A stretch of DNA of 64,000 nucleotides from Peptoniphilus_A genitalis (GTDB taxonomy: Bacteria > Bacillota > Clostridia > Tissierellales > Peptoniphilaceae), in the NCBI RefSeq assembly GCF_949769225.1, contig NZ_CATKPB010000011.1; one strand, written 5' to 3'. A model generated the notes under the pieces. It saw only the letters and a list, made by a program, of their open reading frames with translations. It had not been told where the DNA came from and searched no databases. Shown here one piece after another: positions 42,801-51,231 of this stretch. Numbering within the stretch: the first letter of the stretch is position 1; every line of letters starts with the position of its first letter. The position numbers and the translations under genes were made by a program.

Positions 42801-42903
42801 TCTTCAGGGCGAGGTGCAATTCCTCACCGGCGGTAAAGTCCGCGAGCGAAAGCTGAATTGGTGCAATTCCAATACCGACAGTATAGTCTGGATGAAAGAA
42901 GAT
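42801..42903 (+). promoter_or_regulatory. FMN (RFN) riboswitch
   Basis: Classic RFN element: AGGGCGAGGTGCAATTCCTC, ACCGGCGGTAAAGTCCGCGAGC, GGTGCAATTCCAATACCGACAGTATAGTCTGGATGAAAGAAGA. P1 pairs TCTTC with GAAGA. FMN binding favours the terminator that follows. Confidence 0.97.
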
Positions 42904-42920
42904 AATTTTTTGAATTTTTT

Positions 42921-42945
42921 GAGCCCTGCATGGGCTCTTTTTTTA
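42921..42945 (+). terminator. Expression-platform terminator of the FMN riboswitch
   Basis: GAGCCC/GGGCTC stem (42921-42926, 42932-42937) and eight T, 12 bases before the ribD start. Confidence 0.93.
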
Positions 42946-42956
42946 TAGGTGATTTA

Positions 42957-44072
42957 ATGTATTTAGAAGATTTTAACGATATCTTTTACATGGAACGTGC
43001 CCTTGAAATTGCAAGAGAGGGAACTGGCAAGACAAAGACCAACCCCCTTGTTGGCTGCGTAATTGTAAAAGATGACAAGATAATTGGCCAAGGCGCCCAC
43101 CTAAAGTTTGGCGAAAACCATGCAGAAGTAAATGCTATCTTAGATGCCAAATCTCGTGGCGAAGACATAAAAGGTGCAACCCTTTATGTTAACCTTGAGC
43201 CCTGCTCCCACTATGGGAAGACTCCTCCCTGCGCTGAGAGAATTGTAAAGGAAGGAATAAGAAGAGTTGTCATTGGAACAGCCGACCCCTTTGAAAAAGT
43301 TTCTGGCAGGGGAATAAAAATTTTAGAAGATGCTGGCATATCTGTTACAGAAGGTCTTTGCGAAGAAGAATGTTTAAACCTAAATGAAAGATTCTTCACT
43401 TACTTAAAAAATAAAAGGCCCTTTGTGGTCCTAAAGACTGGCATGTCCCTCGATGGAAAAATTGCAACAGAGTCAGGCGAATCAAAGTGGATAACATCAG
43501 AATTTTCACGAGCCCACGGTCATGAACTTAGGGGTCAACTTGATGCAATAATGGTTGGGATTGGAACAGTCCTTGCAGACAACCCTACTCTTAACACCCG
43601 CCATGGTAAATATAAAAATAATCCCATAAGGATTATCACAGATTCAAGTTTGAGGATCCCCCTTGATGCAAAGGTCCTAAGTGATGACTTAGATTCAATC
43701 GCAATAATAGCAACAACAGAATCCTGCGACAAGGATAAGTTAGAAAAATTAAAAGCTATGAAAAATGTTGAAGTCATAATTTGTAAGGAAAAAGATAAGA
43801 GGGTTGACCTCAAAGACCTTATGGAAAAATTAAAAGACTTCGACATCTCCTCCATCCTACTTGAAGGTGGAAGGACATTGAATGCAGAAATGCTAAAAAA
43901 TAATTTAGTCGATAAATTTTACTTCTTCATTGCCCCAATCCTCCTTGGGTCCAAGGGAATACCTGCCATAGGTGATCTTGAAATAGACCAGCTTAAGGAT
44001 GCAATTAGGATTAAGGACATGAAGTGCGAAAAATTATTTGATGACATACTAGTCACTGGAAGGTGTGATTAA
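42957..44072 (+). CDS. ribD: Bifunctional riboflavin deaminase/reductase RibD
   Basis: 371 residues. N-terminal zinc deaminase domain: HAEVNAI and PCSHYGKTPPC ligands (about 55-90). C-terminal NADPH reductase domain from about 150 (RPFVVLKTGMSLDGKIAT, TRHGKYKNNPIRIITDSSLRIPL, SSILLEGGRTLNAEML). Converts the GTP-derived pyrimidine through two steps. The ATG at 42957 follows AGGTGAT; the frame from 42930 starts inside the terminator hairpin and is rejected. First gene of the operon. Confidence 0.95.
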   Translation: MYLEDFNDIFYMERALEIAREGTGKTKTNPLVGCVIVKDDKIIGQGAHLKFGENHAEVNAILDAKSRGEDIKGATLYVNLEPCSHYGKTPPCAERIVKEGIRRVVIGTADPFEKVSGRGIKILEDAGISVTEGLCEEECLNLNERFFTYLKNKRPFVVLKTGMSLDGKIATESGESKWITSEFSRAHGHELRGQLDAIMVGIGTVLADNPTLNTRHGKYKNNPIRIITDSSLRIPLDAKVLSDDLDSIAIIATTESCDKDKLEKLKAMKNVEVIICKEKDKRVDLKDLMEKLKDFDISSILLEGGRTLNAEMLKNNLVDKFYFFIAPILLGSKGIPAIGDLEIDQLKDAIRIKDMKCEKLFDDILVTGRCD

Positions 44073-44709
44073 AATTTTCACAGGAATTATAGAAGAAATT
44101 GGCAGCCTATCTGATATTAAAAAAGAAAGCGACCTCTACAGCTTAAGAGTTTCATGCAAAAAAGTTTTGGAGGGAACAAAGATTGGCGACTCCATTGCAA
44201 CTAATGGCGTTTGCCTCACAGTCACAGAATTAGGCGAAGACTTTTACAAGGCTGATGTAATGGTAGAGACAATAAAGTCCACAACTTTTAAAAATTTAAA
44301 AAGAGGAGAAAAGCTAAATCTTGAAAGAGCCCTGAGTCCTTCAAAGAGACTTGACGGCCACATAGTACAAGGCCATGTTGATGGACTTGGAGAAATAATT
44401 TCTATCCTCAACCACGGAAATGAAATTGTCTACAGGATAAAGTTTGATTCCGATAATTTTAAGTACATCGCCCCCAAGGGGTCCATTGCCCTTGACGGTA
44501 TAAGTCTTACTGTCTCAAGAGTTGGAGAAAAATATTTTGAAGTTTCAATTATTCCAACAACTATTAGGGACACCAATCTTATAAATAAAAAAGTTGGAGA
44601 CATGATTAATATTGAGACCGATATCATTGGTCGCTATGTCTACAATTTTGTAAATGCAAAAAGTGAAAGCAAAATTACCGAATCATTTTTACTAGAAAAT
44701 GGTTTTTAA
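44065..44709 (+). CDS. ribE: Riboflavin synthase alpha subunit
   Basis: 214 residues, two tandem lumazine-binding barrels (FTGIIEEIGSL; ATNGVCLTV; then LDGHIVQGHVDGLG and ALDGISLTVSRV), dismutating two lumazines to riboflavin. GTG start at 44065 overlaps ribD by 8 bases. The spacing of the upstream GGAAGG is tight, so translational coupling is likely. Confidence 0.95.
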   Translation: MIKIFTGIIEEIGSLSDIKKESDLYSLRVSCKKVLEGTKIGDSIATNGVCLTVTELGEDFYKADVMVETIKSTTFKNLKRGEKLNLERALSPSKRLDGHIVQGHVDGLGEIISILNHGNEIVYRIKFDSDNFKYIAPKGSIALDGISLTVSRVGEKYFEVSIIPTTIRDTNLINKKVGDMINIETDIIGRYVYNFVNAKSESKITESFLLENGF

Positions 44710-44725
44710 ATTGAGAGGAGATAAA

Positions 44726-45937
44726 ATGAAAGTTAATTCTATAGAAGAAGTTGTTGAGGCTCTTAAAAAGGGCGAAATCATTATAGTAACTGACGAGCCA
44801 GACAGAGAAAACGAAGGTGACATGATTCAGGCAGCAGAGTTTGCCACTGGCGAAAGTCTAAACACCATGGCTTCCCTTGCCAAGGGCCTAATCTGTATGC
44901 CCATGTCTAGGGAATACGCAGAAAAGTTAAAATTAAATCAAATGGTGGCAGATAACACAGACAACCACGAAACTGCCTTTACAGTTTCCGTTGACCACGT
45001 AGACACAACTACTGGTATCTCAGCTTGGGAGAGAGCCCTAACTGCCAACAAGCTTGCAGAAGATGATGCAAAGCCAGAGGACTTTAGAAGACCTGGTCAC
45101 ATGTTCCCCCTTGTTGCAAAAAAAGATGGAATCTTTGTGAGACGTGGCCACACTGAAGCAACTGTTGACCTTTTAAAGATTGCTGGACTCAAAGAAGTTG
45201 GCCTTTGCTGTGAAATCATGCAAGATGATGGTCACATGATGCGTGGCGAAGACCTCTTTAAACTTGCCCAAGAGCTTAACATGAAGATTACAACAACTGA
45301 AGAGCTCCTTCTTTATAGGAAGAGACACGAAAAAATCGTAGAAAAAGTTGCTGAGGCAAAACTTCCAACAAGGTTTGGCGAATTTAGGGCCCATGCCTAC
45401 ATTGACAAGGTAACTGGCGAACACCACATTGCCCTTGTTAAGGGAGAAATTGGCGACGGCATGGACGTCCTCACAAGAGTTCACTCTGAATGTCTAACTG
45501 GCGATTGCTTCGGATCTTCAAGATGCGACTGTGGCAACCAACTCCACCTTGCCATGAACCAAATTGACAAGGAAGGCAGAGGCATCCTCCTCTACATGCG
45601 TCAGGAAGGTCGTGGAATTGGACTTGTAAATAAAATCAGAGCCTATGCCCTTCAAGACCAAGGCATGGATACAGTTGAGGCAAACTTGGCCCTAGGTTTC
45701 CCAGAAGATGCAAGAGATTATGCAACTGGTGCACAAATCTTACAAGACCTTGGAGTAAAAGAGTTAAGGCTTCTTACAAATAACCCAGACAAGGTTTATT
45801 CACTTCAAGAATTTGGCATGAAGATAAAGGAAAGAGTTCCAATAGAAGTTCACTCAACAAAACACGACGAGTTCTATTTGAGGACTAAGGCAGAAAAGAT
45901 GAACCACATCTTATCAGAATTTAATACAAACAAATAA
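44726..45937 (+). CDS. ribBA: Bifunctional DHBP synthase / GTP cyclohydrolase II
   Basis: 403 residues. N-terminal 3,4-dihydroxy-2-butanone-4-phosphate synthase domain (DEPDRENEGDMIQAAEF acid cluster; RRPGHMFPL; RRGHTEATVDL). C-terminal GTP cyclohydrolase II domain with zinc cysteines in ECLTGDCFGSSRCDCG and the catalytic MRQEGRGIGL. Makes both precursors of riboflavin. ATG at 44726 chosen because GGAG lies 5 bases upstream. Confidence 0.96.
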   Translation: MKVNSIEEVVEALKKGEIIIVTDEPDRENEGDMIQAAEFATGESLNTMASLAKGLICMPMSREYAEKLKLNQMVADNTDNHETAFTVSVDHVDTTTGISAWERALTANKLAEDDAKPEDFRRPGHMFPLVAKKDGIFVRRGHTEATVDLLKIAGLKEVGLCCEIMQDDGHMMRGEDLFKLAQELNMKITTTEELLLYRKRHEKIVEKVAEAKLPTRFGEFRAHAYIDKVTGEHHIALVKGEIGDGMDVLTRVHSECLTGDCFGSSRCDCGNQLHLAMNQIDKEGRGILLYMRQEGRGIGLVNKIRAYALQDQGMDTVEANLALGFPEDARDYATGAQILQDLGVKELRLLTNNPDKVYSLQEFGMKIKERVPIEVHSTKHDEFYLRTKAEKMNHILSEFNTNK

Positions 45938-45980
45938 TTAGTAAATTAAAAATAAAATTTAAAATAAAATTGGAGGAAAT

Positions 45981-46448
45981 ATGAAAGTTTACAGTGCAAA
46001 TTTACAATCACAAGGAAAGAAATACGCAATAGTTTTAGCAAGATTTAACGAGTTTATAGTTTCAAAATTATTAGATGGCTGTCTCGATGGACTAAAGAGG
46101 CATGGAGTTAAGGATGAAGAAATCGAAGTAATTTGGGTGCCAGGATCCTTTGAAATCCCTCTAGCTTCTAAGGCCCTTGCCCAAAGTAAAAAATACGATG
46201 CAGTTATCGCCCTAGGTGCAGTTATAAGAGGAGCAACTACCCACTACGAACTTGTATCAGCTGAAGTTGCCAAGGGAATCGCATCATCTTCACTTGAAAC
46301 TGGAGTGCCAATTATCTTTGGAGTTATAACAACAGAAAATATAGAACAAGCCATTGAAAGAGCAGGTACAAAGGCTGGCAACAAGGGCTTCGATGCTGCA
46401 ACAGCTGCTATTGAAATGGCAAATCTACTTGGTGAGATTCGTGGATAA
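45981..46448 (+). CDS. ribH: 6,7-dimethyl-8-ribityllumazine synthase
   Basis: 155 residues forming the icosahedral or pentameric lumazine synthase. Substrate-binding elements ARFNEFIV, VPGSFEIPLA, ALGAVIRGATTHYE and GVITTENIEQAIERAGTKAGNKG are all conserved. It condenses the RibBA product with ribitylaminouracil. A strong GGAGG lies upstream; the gene's 3' end overlaps the HAD gene by 8 bases. Confidence 0.97.
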   Translation: MKVYSANLQSQGKKYAIVLARFNEFIVSKLLDGCLDGLKRHGVKDEEIEVIWVPGSFEIPLASKALAQSKKYDAVIALGAVIRGATTHYELVSAEVAKGIASSSLETGVPIIFGVITTENIEQAIERAGTKAGNKGFDAATAAIEMANLLGEIRG

Positions 46449-47115
46449 AAAATCTATAAGGGAAGAGCTTAAAAATGTCAAAAGTATAATTTTTGACTTT
46501 GACGGAACCCTTCACGACACCATAAAAATTTACTACCCTGCCTTCTGTGAGGGAGTGAAAATTTTAAAGGACCATGGATATGCCAAAGACTTTGAACTTT
46601 CTGAAGAAAATGTAAAAAGATTTTTGGGAGAGAAGCCAAACTTTGCCTACGACCTTTTAGCACCAGGTGCTGATGAAGACTTTAAGTTAAAAATCATGAC
46701 TCTTGTTGGTAAAAAGATGGATGAAAATATAAAAAATATGGTTGGCAAGCTCTATTATGGAACAGAAGAAGTTTTGGAAAAACTTTCAAAGACCTACGAC
46801 CTCTATATCCTATCCAACTGTCGTGAGTCCTACCTGGACCAAGCCCTTGATATCTACGGCATAAAAAAATATTTCAAAAAATATTACGCAGCAGAAACTT
46901 TTGACTTTATCCCAAAGGATCAAATCATTAAGCAAGAGAGAAAAAATCTTAGAGAAGAAATTATCTTTGTTGGCGACAGACACCACGACATGGCCGCAGC
47001 CCACAAAAACAATTTAAGGAGCATCTTCTGCACCTATGGCTTTGGCCCAGCAGAAGAAGGCAAGGATGCAACTTACAAGATTAATTCCATAAGAGAAATG
47101 TTAGAAATCCTATAA
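46441..47115 (+). CDS. HAD superfamily hydrolase, candidate riboflavin-pathway phosphatase
   Basis: 224 residues. HAD motif I DFDGTLHDT (nucleophile Asp and acid Asp), motif II LSNCRES, a Lys-containing motif III region and motif IV FVGDRHHDM, with a helical C1 cap: the phosphoglycolate-phosphatase-like class. GTG start at 46441 is preceded by GGTGAG and overlaps ribH by 8 bases; the longer frame from 46354 runs antiphase through ribH and is rejected. As the last gene of the FMN-riboswitch operon it is a candidate for the phosphatase acting on the ribitylaminouracil phosphate. Confidence 0.85.
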   Translation: MDKKSIREELKNVKSIIFDFDGTLHDTIKIYYPAFCEGVKILKDHGYAKDFELSEENVKRFLGEKPNFAYDLLAPGADEDFKLKIMTLVGKKMDENIKNMVGKLYYGTEEVLEKLSKTYDLYILSNCRESYLDQALDIYGIKKYFKKYYAAETFDFIPKDQIIKQERKNLREEIIFVGDRHHDMAAAHKNNLRSIFCTYGFGPAEEGKDATYKINSIREMLEIL

Positions 47116-47245
47116 TTCATTAAAAATGAAACCGTGAAAGCTTATTTTATGGTAAAAAAAAATTTTAAAACAAATGCCGAGAAAATAAGATGATAAAGTA
47201 AAAACACAATTAAAATTCCAAAGAATTAAAAATATTATTAACCTA

Positions 47246-47279
47246 ACAAAAAGGAGGACTGCGACGTCCTCCTTTTTAA
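47246..47279 (+). terminator. Terminator downstream of the riboflavin operon
   Basis: 9-bp stem AAGGAGGAC/GTCCTCCTT (47251-47259, 47266-47274), extended by A/T pairs and ended by a T run. It lies about 130 bases after the HAD gene; the AT-rich stretch between holds nothing I recognise. The 47280-47417 gap is likewise featureless. Confidence 0.85.
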
Positions 47280-47417
47280 TCCGTTAAATAAAGCTTCTGA
47301 TAAACAAACCAAAATATATTTTTTATCTACATACAACATACATTTTATAATCGTTTTAAGATTTATTAATACATTAGAACCTTTTTTTCAATTTAATTCC
47401 CTAATTTAATAAATATA

Positions 47418-47774
47418 TTAAACTTTTAATTTGATTTTAATAAGATAAATTGAAGAAAGTATCAATATAATAGAAAAAATTAGACTTCTCAAATGTATAT
47501 CATTGAATTCTTGAATTAATACTAAACTAAAAGTATAAACAGCACCAGCTATAATAAAGAAAACTTCATTATTTGAAAACTTAATATTATCTTTAAACAT
47601 AGCTTTAAATATTTTTACAAAACCAACAACTATAAATACATAATATACAATATCCATTACAGCCATCAATGCTTTATTTCCAGAATATAAGTATAATTTA
47701 GTTCCCAAATAACTGAATAGTAAAGCAATTAAAGAAATTAAAAGTATATTCTTTATATCTAATTCTTTCTTCAT
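47418..47774 (-). CDS. Small four-helix membrane protein, unknown family
   Basis: 118 residues: a charged N-terminus (MKKELDIKN) and four hydrophobic helices (about 10-27, 33-55, 65-85, 92-112). The start at 47774 has GGAGG 6 bases upstream; the frame continuing to 47822 lacks support. No family recognised. More AT-rich than its neighbours and flanked by an intron remnant, so it may lie in an accessory segment. Confidence 0.65.
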   Translation of the reverse strand: MKKELDIKNILLISLIALLFSYLGTKLYLYSGNKALMAVMDIVYYVFIVVGFVKIFKAMFKDNIKFSNNEVFFIIAGAVYTFSLVLIQEFNDIHLRSLIFSIILILSSIYLIKIKLKV

Positions 47775-47884
47775 ATTAATCCTCCTATAATATAAAATTA
47801 TTTTAATTGTATCATACAACAAATTATTTTTAAGTCAATGAATATAAAATATTTTATGATATCGTTATCATCTTATTATACCAA

Positions 47885-47961
47885 ATCGAGTAGGAGGTAG
47901 ATGATTAATTCATCTACCTCCTCTCACACCACCGTACCTACGATTCCGTATACAGCGGTTC
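47885..47961 (-). mobile_element. Group II intron remnant: 3' end with domains V and VI
   Basis: On the minus strand 47961-47928 is exactly 34 bases and folds as domain V: CCGCTGTA pairs with TACGGTGG, then a 2-base GG bulge, a TACG/CGTA upper helix and a GAAT tetraloop. After a 2-base joiner, domain VI (47925-47885) has a 13-bp stem, then a single bulged A (47891) above GAG/CTC, 7 bases from the 3' end ...CTCGAT. The rest of the ribozyme and the reverse-transcriptase gene are absent, since a radical SAM gene begins 70 bases upstream. Confidence 0.8.
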
Positions 47962-48030
47962 TACAGCTTAATATGAAGTTTATTGTAATAGCTGACTAGA
48001 TATATATATCCCCTTTCAGCTATTCTTTTA

Positions 48031-49509
48031 TTATTTAAAAGACTCTGCCTTTTCTCTTGAAGCTTTCCAAAGCTCGTTAGCTTTCTTATTCCAATTCATT
48101 GCATAAGGCGTAGTCTTTTCTTGTAATTCTTCAGGGCTTTCTGGCTCAATCATGTCAGTATTTTTTGCACCAGAATCATTAACTATCTTAGTAAGCCTTC
48201 CAGGGTTTTCAAGCATAGGGCATGGCTTTAATAAGTTTTTATTAAAAGGTTGATTGTCGTGGAAGCCCATAAATAGAGGACTCATTAGACATTCTTTAAT
48301 AGTTTTTTCCCTGATGTTTGAGTCAGAATAGTGGATGAAAACGCAAGGCTCCATGTCACCTAAAGAGTTAATGTGGAAGTAGTTTTTACCACCAGCTATA
48401 CAACCATTGATGAATTCCCCATCATTTTGAAAATCAATTGTAAAAATATTTTGAGGATATTCAGCTGATCTTATTTCCCTAACCTTGTGGTAAACATATT
48501 CTCTTTGGTCTGGGTCAAGAAGAAGACTTGTGTCTGCTCCCTTTCCAACAGGCATGTAGTGGAAGTACCAAGCAAGTCTACATCCATGATCTACAAGCAT
48601 TTTTATAAATTCGTCGTCTGTCACATACTCGTAGTTCTTACTTGTGTAACAAATAGAAGCTCCGTAAAGAAGTTTGTTTTCCTTCATTAGGTCCATGGCC
48701 TTCATGACTTTTTTGAAGACTCCGTCTCCTCTTCTAAAGTCTGTTGACTCTTCAGTTCCTTCAATACTTAGGGCAAAGGAAATATTTCCAGCTTCCTTAA
48801 CTTCCTTACAAAAATCTTCATCAATTAAAGTTCCATTTGTAAAAACGTGGAAGGCAGAATCATTAAACTCTTTTGCAAGCTTTATGACGTCATCTTTCCT
48901 AACAAGAGGTTCCCCACCAGTTAAGATAAAGAAATAAGTTCCCAGTTCGTTTCCTTGTCTTACAATGCTTGCCATTTCTTCATAAGTTAAGTTGTTTTTG
49001 TGACCATATTCAGCAGCCCAGCAGCCAGTACATTTTAAGTTGCAGGCAGAAGTTGGGTCAAATAAAATTGTCCAAGGAATGTTACAATTGTATTCTTTTT
49101 GAAGTTTGTTCCTCAAAGAATTTCCCTTGTAAGCTGCATTGTAGCCAATATTTTTAACAGAAGTCTTTACAATATTTTCGTCAATTCCATTTACAATATC
49201 GCTACCAAAGGAAACCCACTTTGAATTTTCATCCTTTAATTCATTTCTGATTCTCTCAAGTCCAGCTTTTGCAGAGTTTTCATCTTTTGATGATGGCATC
49301 ATAAATTGGTCAAAAACATTTACAACTTCTAGCATTCCCTTTTGAGGATCCTTCTTTACCCTCTTGTAGGCAAGGTTAAGAGCAGATTTAAATATTTTTT
49401 CATCCCTTTTGTCCTTTAAATTTTCTCTAAAAGATTTCTTTTCACTTGTATTTTCCTCAGGTGGAGTCAATAAGCATTCATTAGTTTTTTCTTTATAATC
49501 AACTTTCAT
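48031..49509 (-). CDS. Radical SAM protein with SPASM-like C-terminal region
   Basis: 492 residues. The [4Fe-4S]-SAM cluster motif CNLKCTGC (CxxxCxxC, about 158-165) is preceded by TILFDPTSA; GGEP (SAM-binding) follows at about 200. The C-terminal third has further cysteines (GCIAGG, EPCVFIH, KPCPMLENPG) placed like an auxiliary-cluster SPASM domain. The N-terminal 140 residues are a helical region of unknown role. Substrate unknown; no peptide precursor is visible next to it. A palindromic operator overlaps its promoter. Confidence 0.87.
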   Translation of the reverse strand: MKVDYKEKTNECLLTPPEENTSEKKSFRENLKDKRDEKIFKSALNLAYKRVKKDPQKGMLEVVNVFDQFMMPSSKDENSAKAGLERIRNELKDENSKWVSFGSDIVNGIDENIVKTSVKNIGYNAAYKGNSLRNKLQKEYNCNIPWTILFDPTSACNLKCTGCWAAEYGHKNNLTYEEMASIVRQGNELGTYFFILTGGEPLVRKDDVIKLAKEFNDSAFHVFTNGTLIDEDFCKEVKEAGNISFALSIEGTEESTDFRRGDGVFKKVMKAMDLMKENKLLYGASICYTSKNYEYVTDDEFIKMLVDHGCRLAWYFHYMPVGKGADTSLLLDPDQREYVYHKVREIRSAEYPQNIFTIDFQNDGEFINGCIAGGKNYFHINSLGDMEPCVFIHYSDSNIREKTIKECLMSPLFMGFHDNQPFNKNLLKPCPMLENPGRLTKIVNDSGAKNTDMIEPESPEELQEKTTPYAMNWNKKANELWKASREKAESFK

Positions 49510-49545
49510 AATTAACCTCCTAGGTGTTTTTAAGTAAAATATTTC

Positions 49546-49558
49546 TGAACAACGTTCA
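49546..49558 (-). promoter_or_regulatory. Palindromic operator candidate at the radical SAM promoter
   Basis: TGAAC-AAC-GTTCA, a 13-base palindrome 37-49 bases upstream of the ATG. On the minus strand its edge supplies TTGAAC, a -35-like hexamer, 17 bases before TACTTA. A TetR-type regulator would fit such a site; none is encoded nearby in the window. Confidence 0.5.
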
Positions 49559-49682
49559 ACTTATCTATATTTTACTACAAAATCATATAAATTTAAAGAT
49601 GTTAATATTAAATTATTGAAATGAATTCAGACTTTGTGGTTTTTATTTTTCACCACTAAAGTTAAATTGAATATCCAGCCAA

Positions 49683-50060
49683 CTAGATATTTTCTAATTG
49701 CAAAAAGGAGGACTTAATGTCCTCCTTTTTTTTAATATTTAATTCAACTGATCTTATATTTCCCTCTTCGTAATTATTTATTCTTCCCCTTGCCTCTTTA
49801 AAAATAAAAATATTTAAGAAAAACAAAGCTAGCAATAAAAAGTAAAGTAGGAACTTTAATTTTCCCAAGTCTTTACTTAAATAAAAATATAATAAAGCGA
49901 GAGAAGGAATTATTAATAAATTTAAAGCATAGAGAAAATTGTAGTCGTAAATTTAGTAGTCTCTTAAATATCCACTTAAGTAAAAATTAAAAGCAATTAA
50001 TAAAATCAAAAGACCATAGGCTGATGACAGGGCGACTTTATTAAATTTAGTTTTATTCAT
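49683..50060 (-). pseudogene. Membrane protein gene interrupted by an in-frame TAA
   Basis: ATG at 50060 with GGAGG 6-7 bases upstream opens MNKTKFNKVALSS and one helix (GLLILLIAFNFYL), then stops at TAA (49955-49953). The same frame continues without a break for another 89 codons (IYDYNFLYALNLLIIP..., two more helices, KEARGRINN... charged tail) to TAG at 49683. Conceptually it is a 125-codon, three- to four-helix membrane protein broken once. A terminator hairpin (49703-49737) lies inside the last 18 codons, another sign of decay at the 3' end. Family not recognised. Confidence 0.6.
49703..49737. terminator. Bidirectional terminator hairpin
   Basis: AAAAAGGAGGAC/GTCCTCCTTTTT with a short loop; five T on the minus side and nine T on the plus side. 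It shares the GGAGGAC/GTCCTCC stem with the hairpin at 47251. Confidence 0.8.
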
Positions 50061-50176
50061 ATTTCCTCCAATATCTACCTTTTCATATCAAAATATTTTA
50101 AGGCTTCTTTACCTCAATTATATAAGTAATAAGAATTTTTTAAATTAACTTTTGTTCAAAAACTTTAATAAAAATT

Positions 50177-50779
50177 CTAAAAGGAATCAACTATTCCTAG
50201 ATCCATAGCTTTTTTCATGAGTTCTTGATAGTTGTTAATACAAAGTTTTTGATAAATTCGATTTAACATAACTGCAAGGGATCTCTCTGAAATAAAAAGC
50301 TCCTTTGCAACTTGACTTCTATTCAAACCTGAACAATAAAGCTGAACTATTTCCACTTCTTTATCTGTCAAACTTTCTAAATTTTTCTTATTATTAAAGA
50401 ATTTTTTGCCATTGATATAAATTTCCTTTAATTTATTTATAAGACTTTGCATATCTTCTTCTTTTGAAATAAAGGCATAGGCTCCAAGTCTTTTTGCTCT
50501 TTCAGCATAAAAAAGTAAATCATAGCCAGATAAAATTACTATTTTTATAGTATTATCTAACTTTAAAACTTTTTCCGCTAGGTCCAAGCCGTTTAAAGAT
50601 TCTTCAAAACCTTTCAAATTAATATCCACAAGTAAAATATCATAAATTTGTAAAAATTTTATGTCATTTATCTTTTCCAAGTTCTTTAACAAATCAATTT
50701 CAAAAAATTCATCTTTTTCTAAAAATTCTTTTAATGACCTTGCCATCATTTTATGATCTTCTATTAATAAAACTTTCAT
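50177..50779 (-). CDS. LuxR/NarL-type response regulator
   Basis: 200 residues. Receiver domain with the acidic pocket LLIEDH and phospho-acceptor Asp in ILLVDINL (about 52), the SGYD switch and a Lys in SKEED. The C-terminal HTH is of LuxR type (LTDKEVEIVQLYCSGLNRSQVAKELFISERSLAVMLNRIYQKL, about 137-180). It overlaps the 3' end of the sensor kinase gene by 29 bases. Likely targets are nearby small exported protein genes, by proximity only. Confidence 0.9.
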   Translation of the reverse strand: MKVLLIEDHKMMARSLKEFLEKDEFFEIDLLKNLEKINDIKFLQIYDILLVDINLKGFEESLNGLDLAEKVLKLDNTIKIVILSGYDLLFYAERAKRLGAYAFISKEEDMQSLINKLKEIYINGKKFFNNKKNLESLTDKEVEIVQLYCSGLNRSQVAKELFISERSLAVMLNRIYQKLCINNYQELMKKAMDLGIVDSF

Positions 50780-51149
50780 TCACCATCTCCTCCTGAATTG
50801 CCAGCCTGATAATAAATTCTACATAAGTTTCTTCTATCAAATCTTCTTTGAAGTTGTTTTTAACAACTGCGTTTCCCCCATAAATATTTAAGATCTCTTC
50901 TATAAAATTAATCCCAAAATGATTTGATTTATTAAAATTTTCATCTAAGTAATCCCCAAAATTTTTAATATCAAGAAATATAATGTCATCTTCTATTTTT
51001 AAATTTAATTCTGAAAAATATCCCTTGGAGTGCTTATAAAAATTAGTAACCATTTCGTGAATAAACTTGTAAATTATCCTGTCATAGGGACTTGGAATAA
51101 AGATGTTTTCATCACAATAAAACTCAAGGTGTTTGTCCATTCCATACAT
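50751..51149 (-). CDS. Sensor histidine kinase, C-terminal ATPase part (separated by frameshift)
   Basis: Contains an HATPase-like N-box (FIHEMVTNFYKHSKG, about 29-43) and a later G-box region with GINFIEEIL...GGNAVVKNN, as in NarL-family kinases. The annotated ATG at 51149 is internal. The frame is open upstream (...FREDIKYYEIYCELINSLKN) to the A9 tract at 51242-51250, where it would join the N-terminal part if one A were lost. Alone it lacks the phosphorylated His and the sensor. Confidence 0.75.
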   Translation of the reverse strand: MYGMDKHLEFYCDENIFIPSPYDRIIYKFIHEMVTNFYKHSKGYFSELNLKIEDDIIFLDIKNFGDYLDENFNKSNHFGINFIEEILNIYGGNAVVKNNFKEDLIEETYVEFIIRLAIQEEMVNESFINRRS

Positions 51150-51231
51150 ATTTTTTAGAGAATTAATAAGTTCGCAATAAATCTCATAATACTTTATATC
51201 TTCTCTAAAAATTGGGGTTATTAAATTTATT

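Noticed and set aside
46354..46440. N-terminal extension of the HAD hydrolase
   Set aside because: Lies antiphase within ribH and lacks a ribosome site; GTG at 46441 with GGTGAG gives the expected HAD N-terminus.
48001..48030. Hairpin AATAGCTGA...TCAGCTATT after the radical SAM gene as its terminator
   Set aside because: The stem is good but no T-run follows on the minus strand; it may instead belong to the intron remnant.
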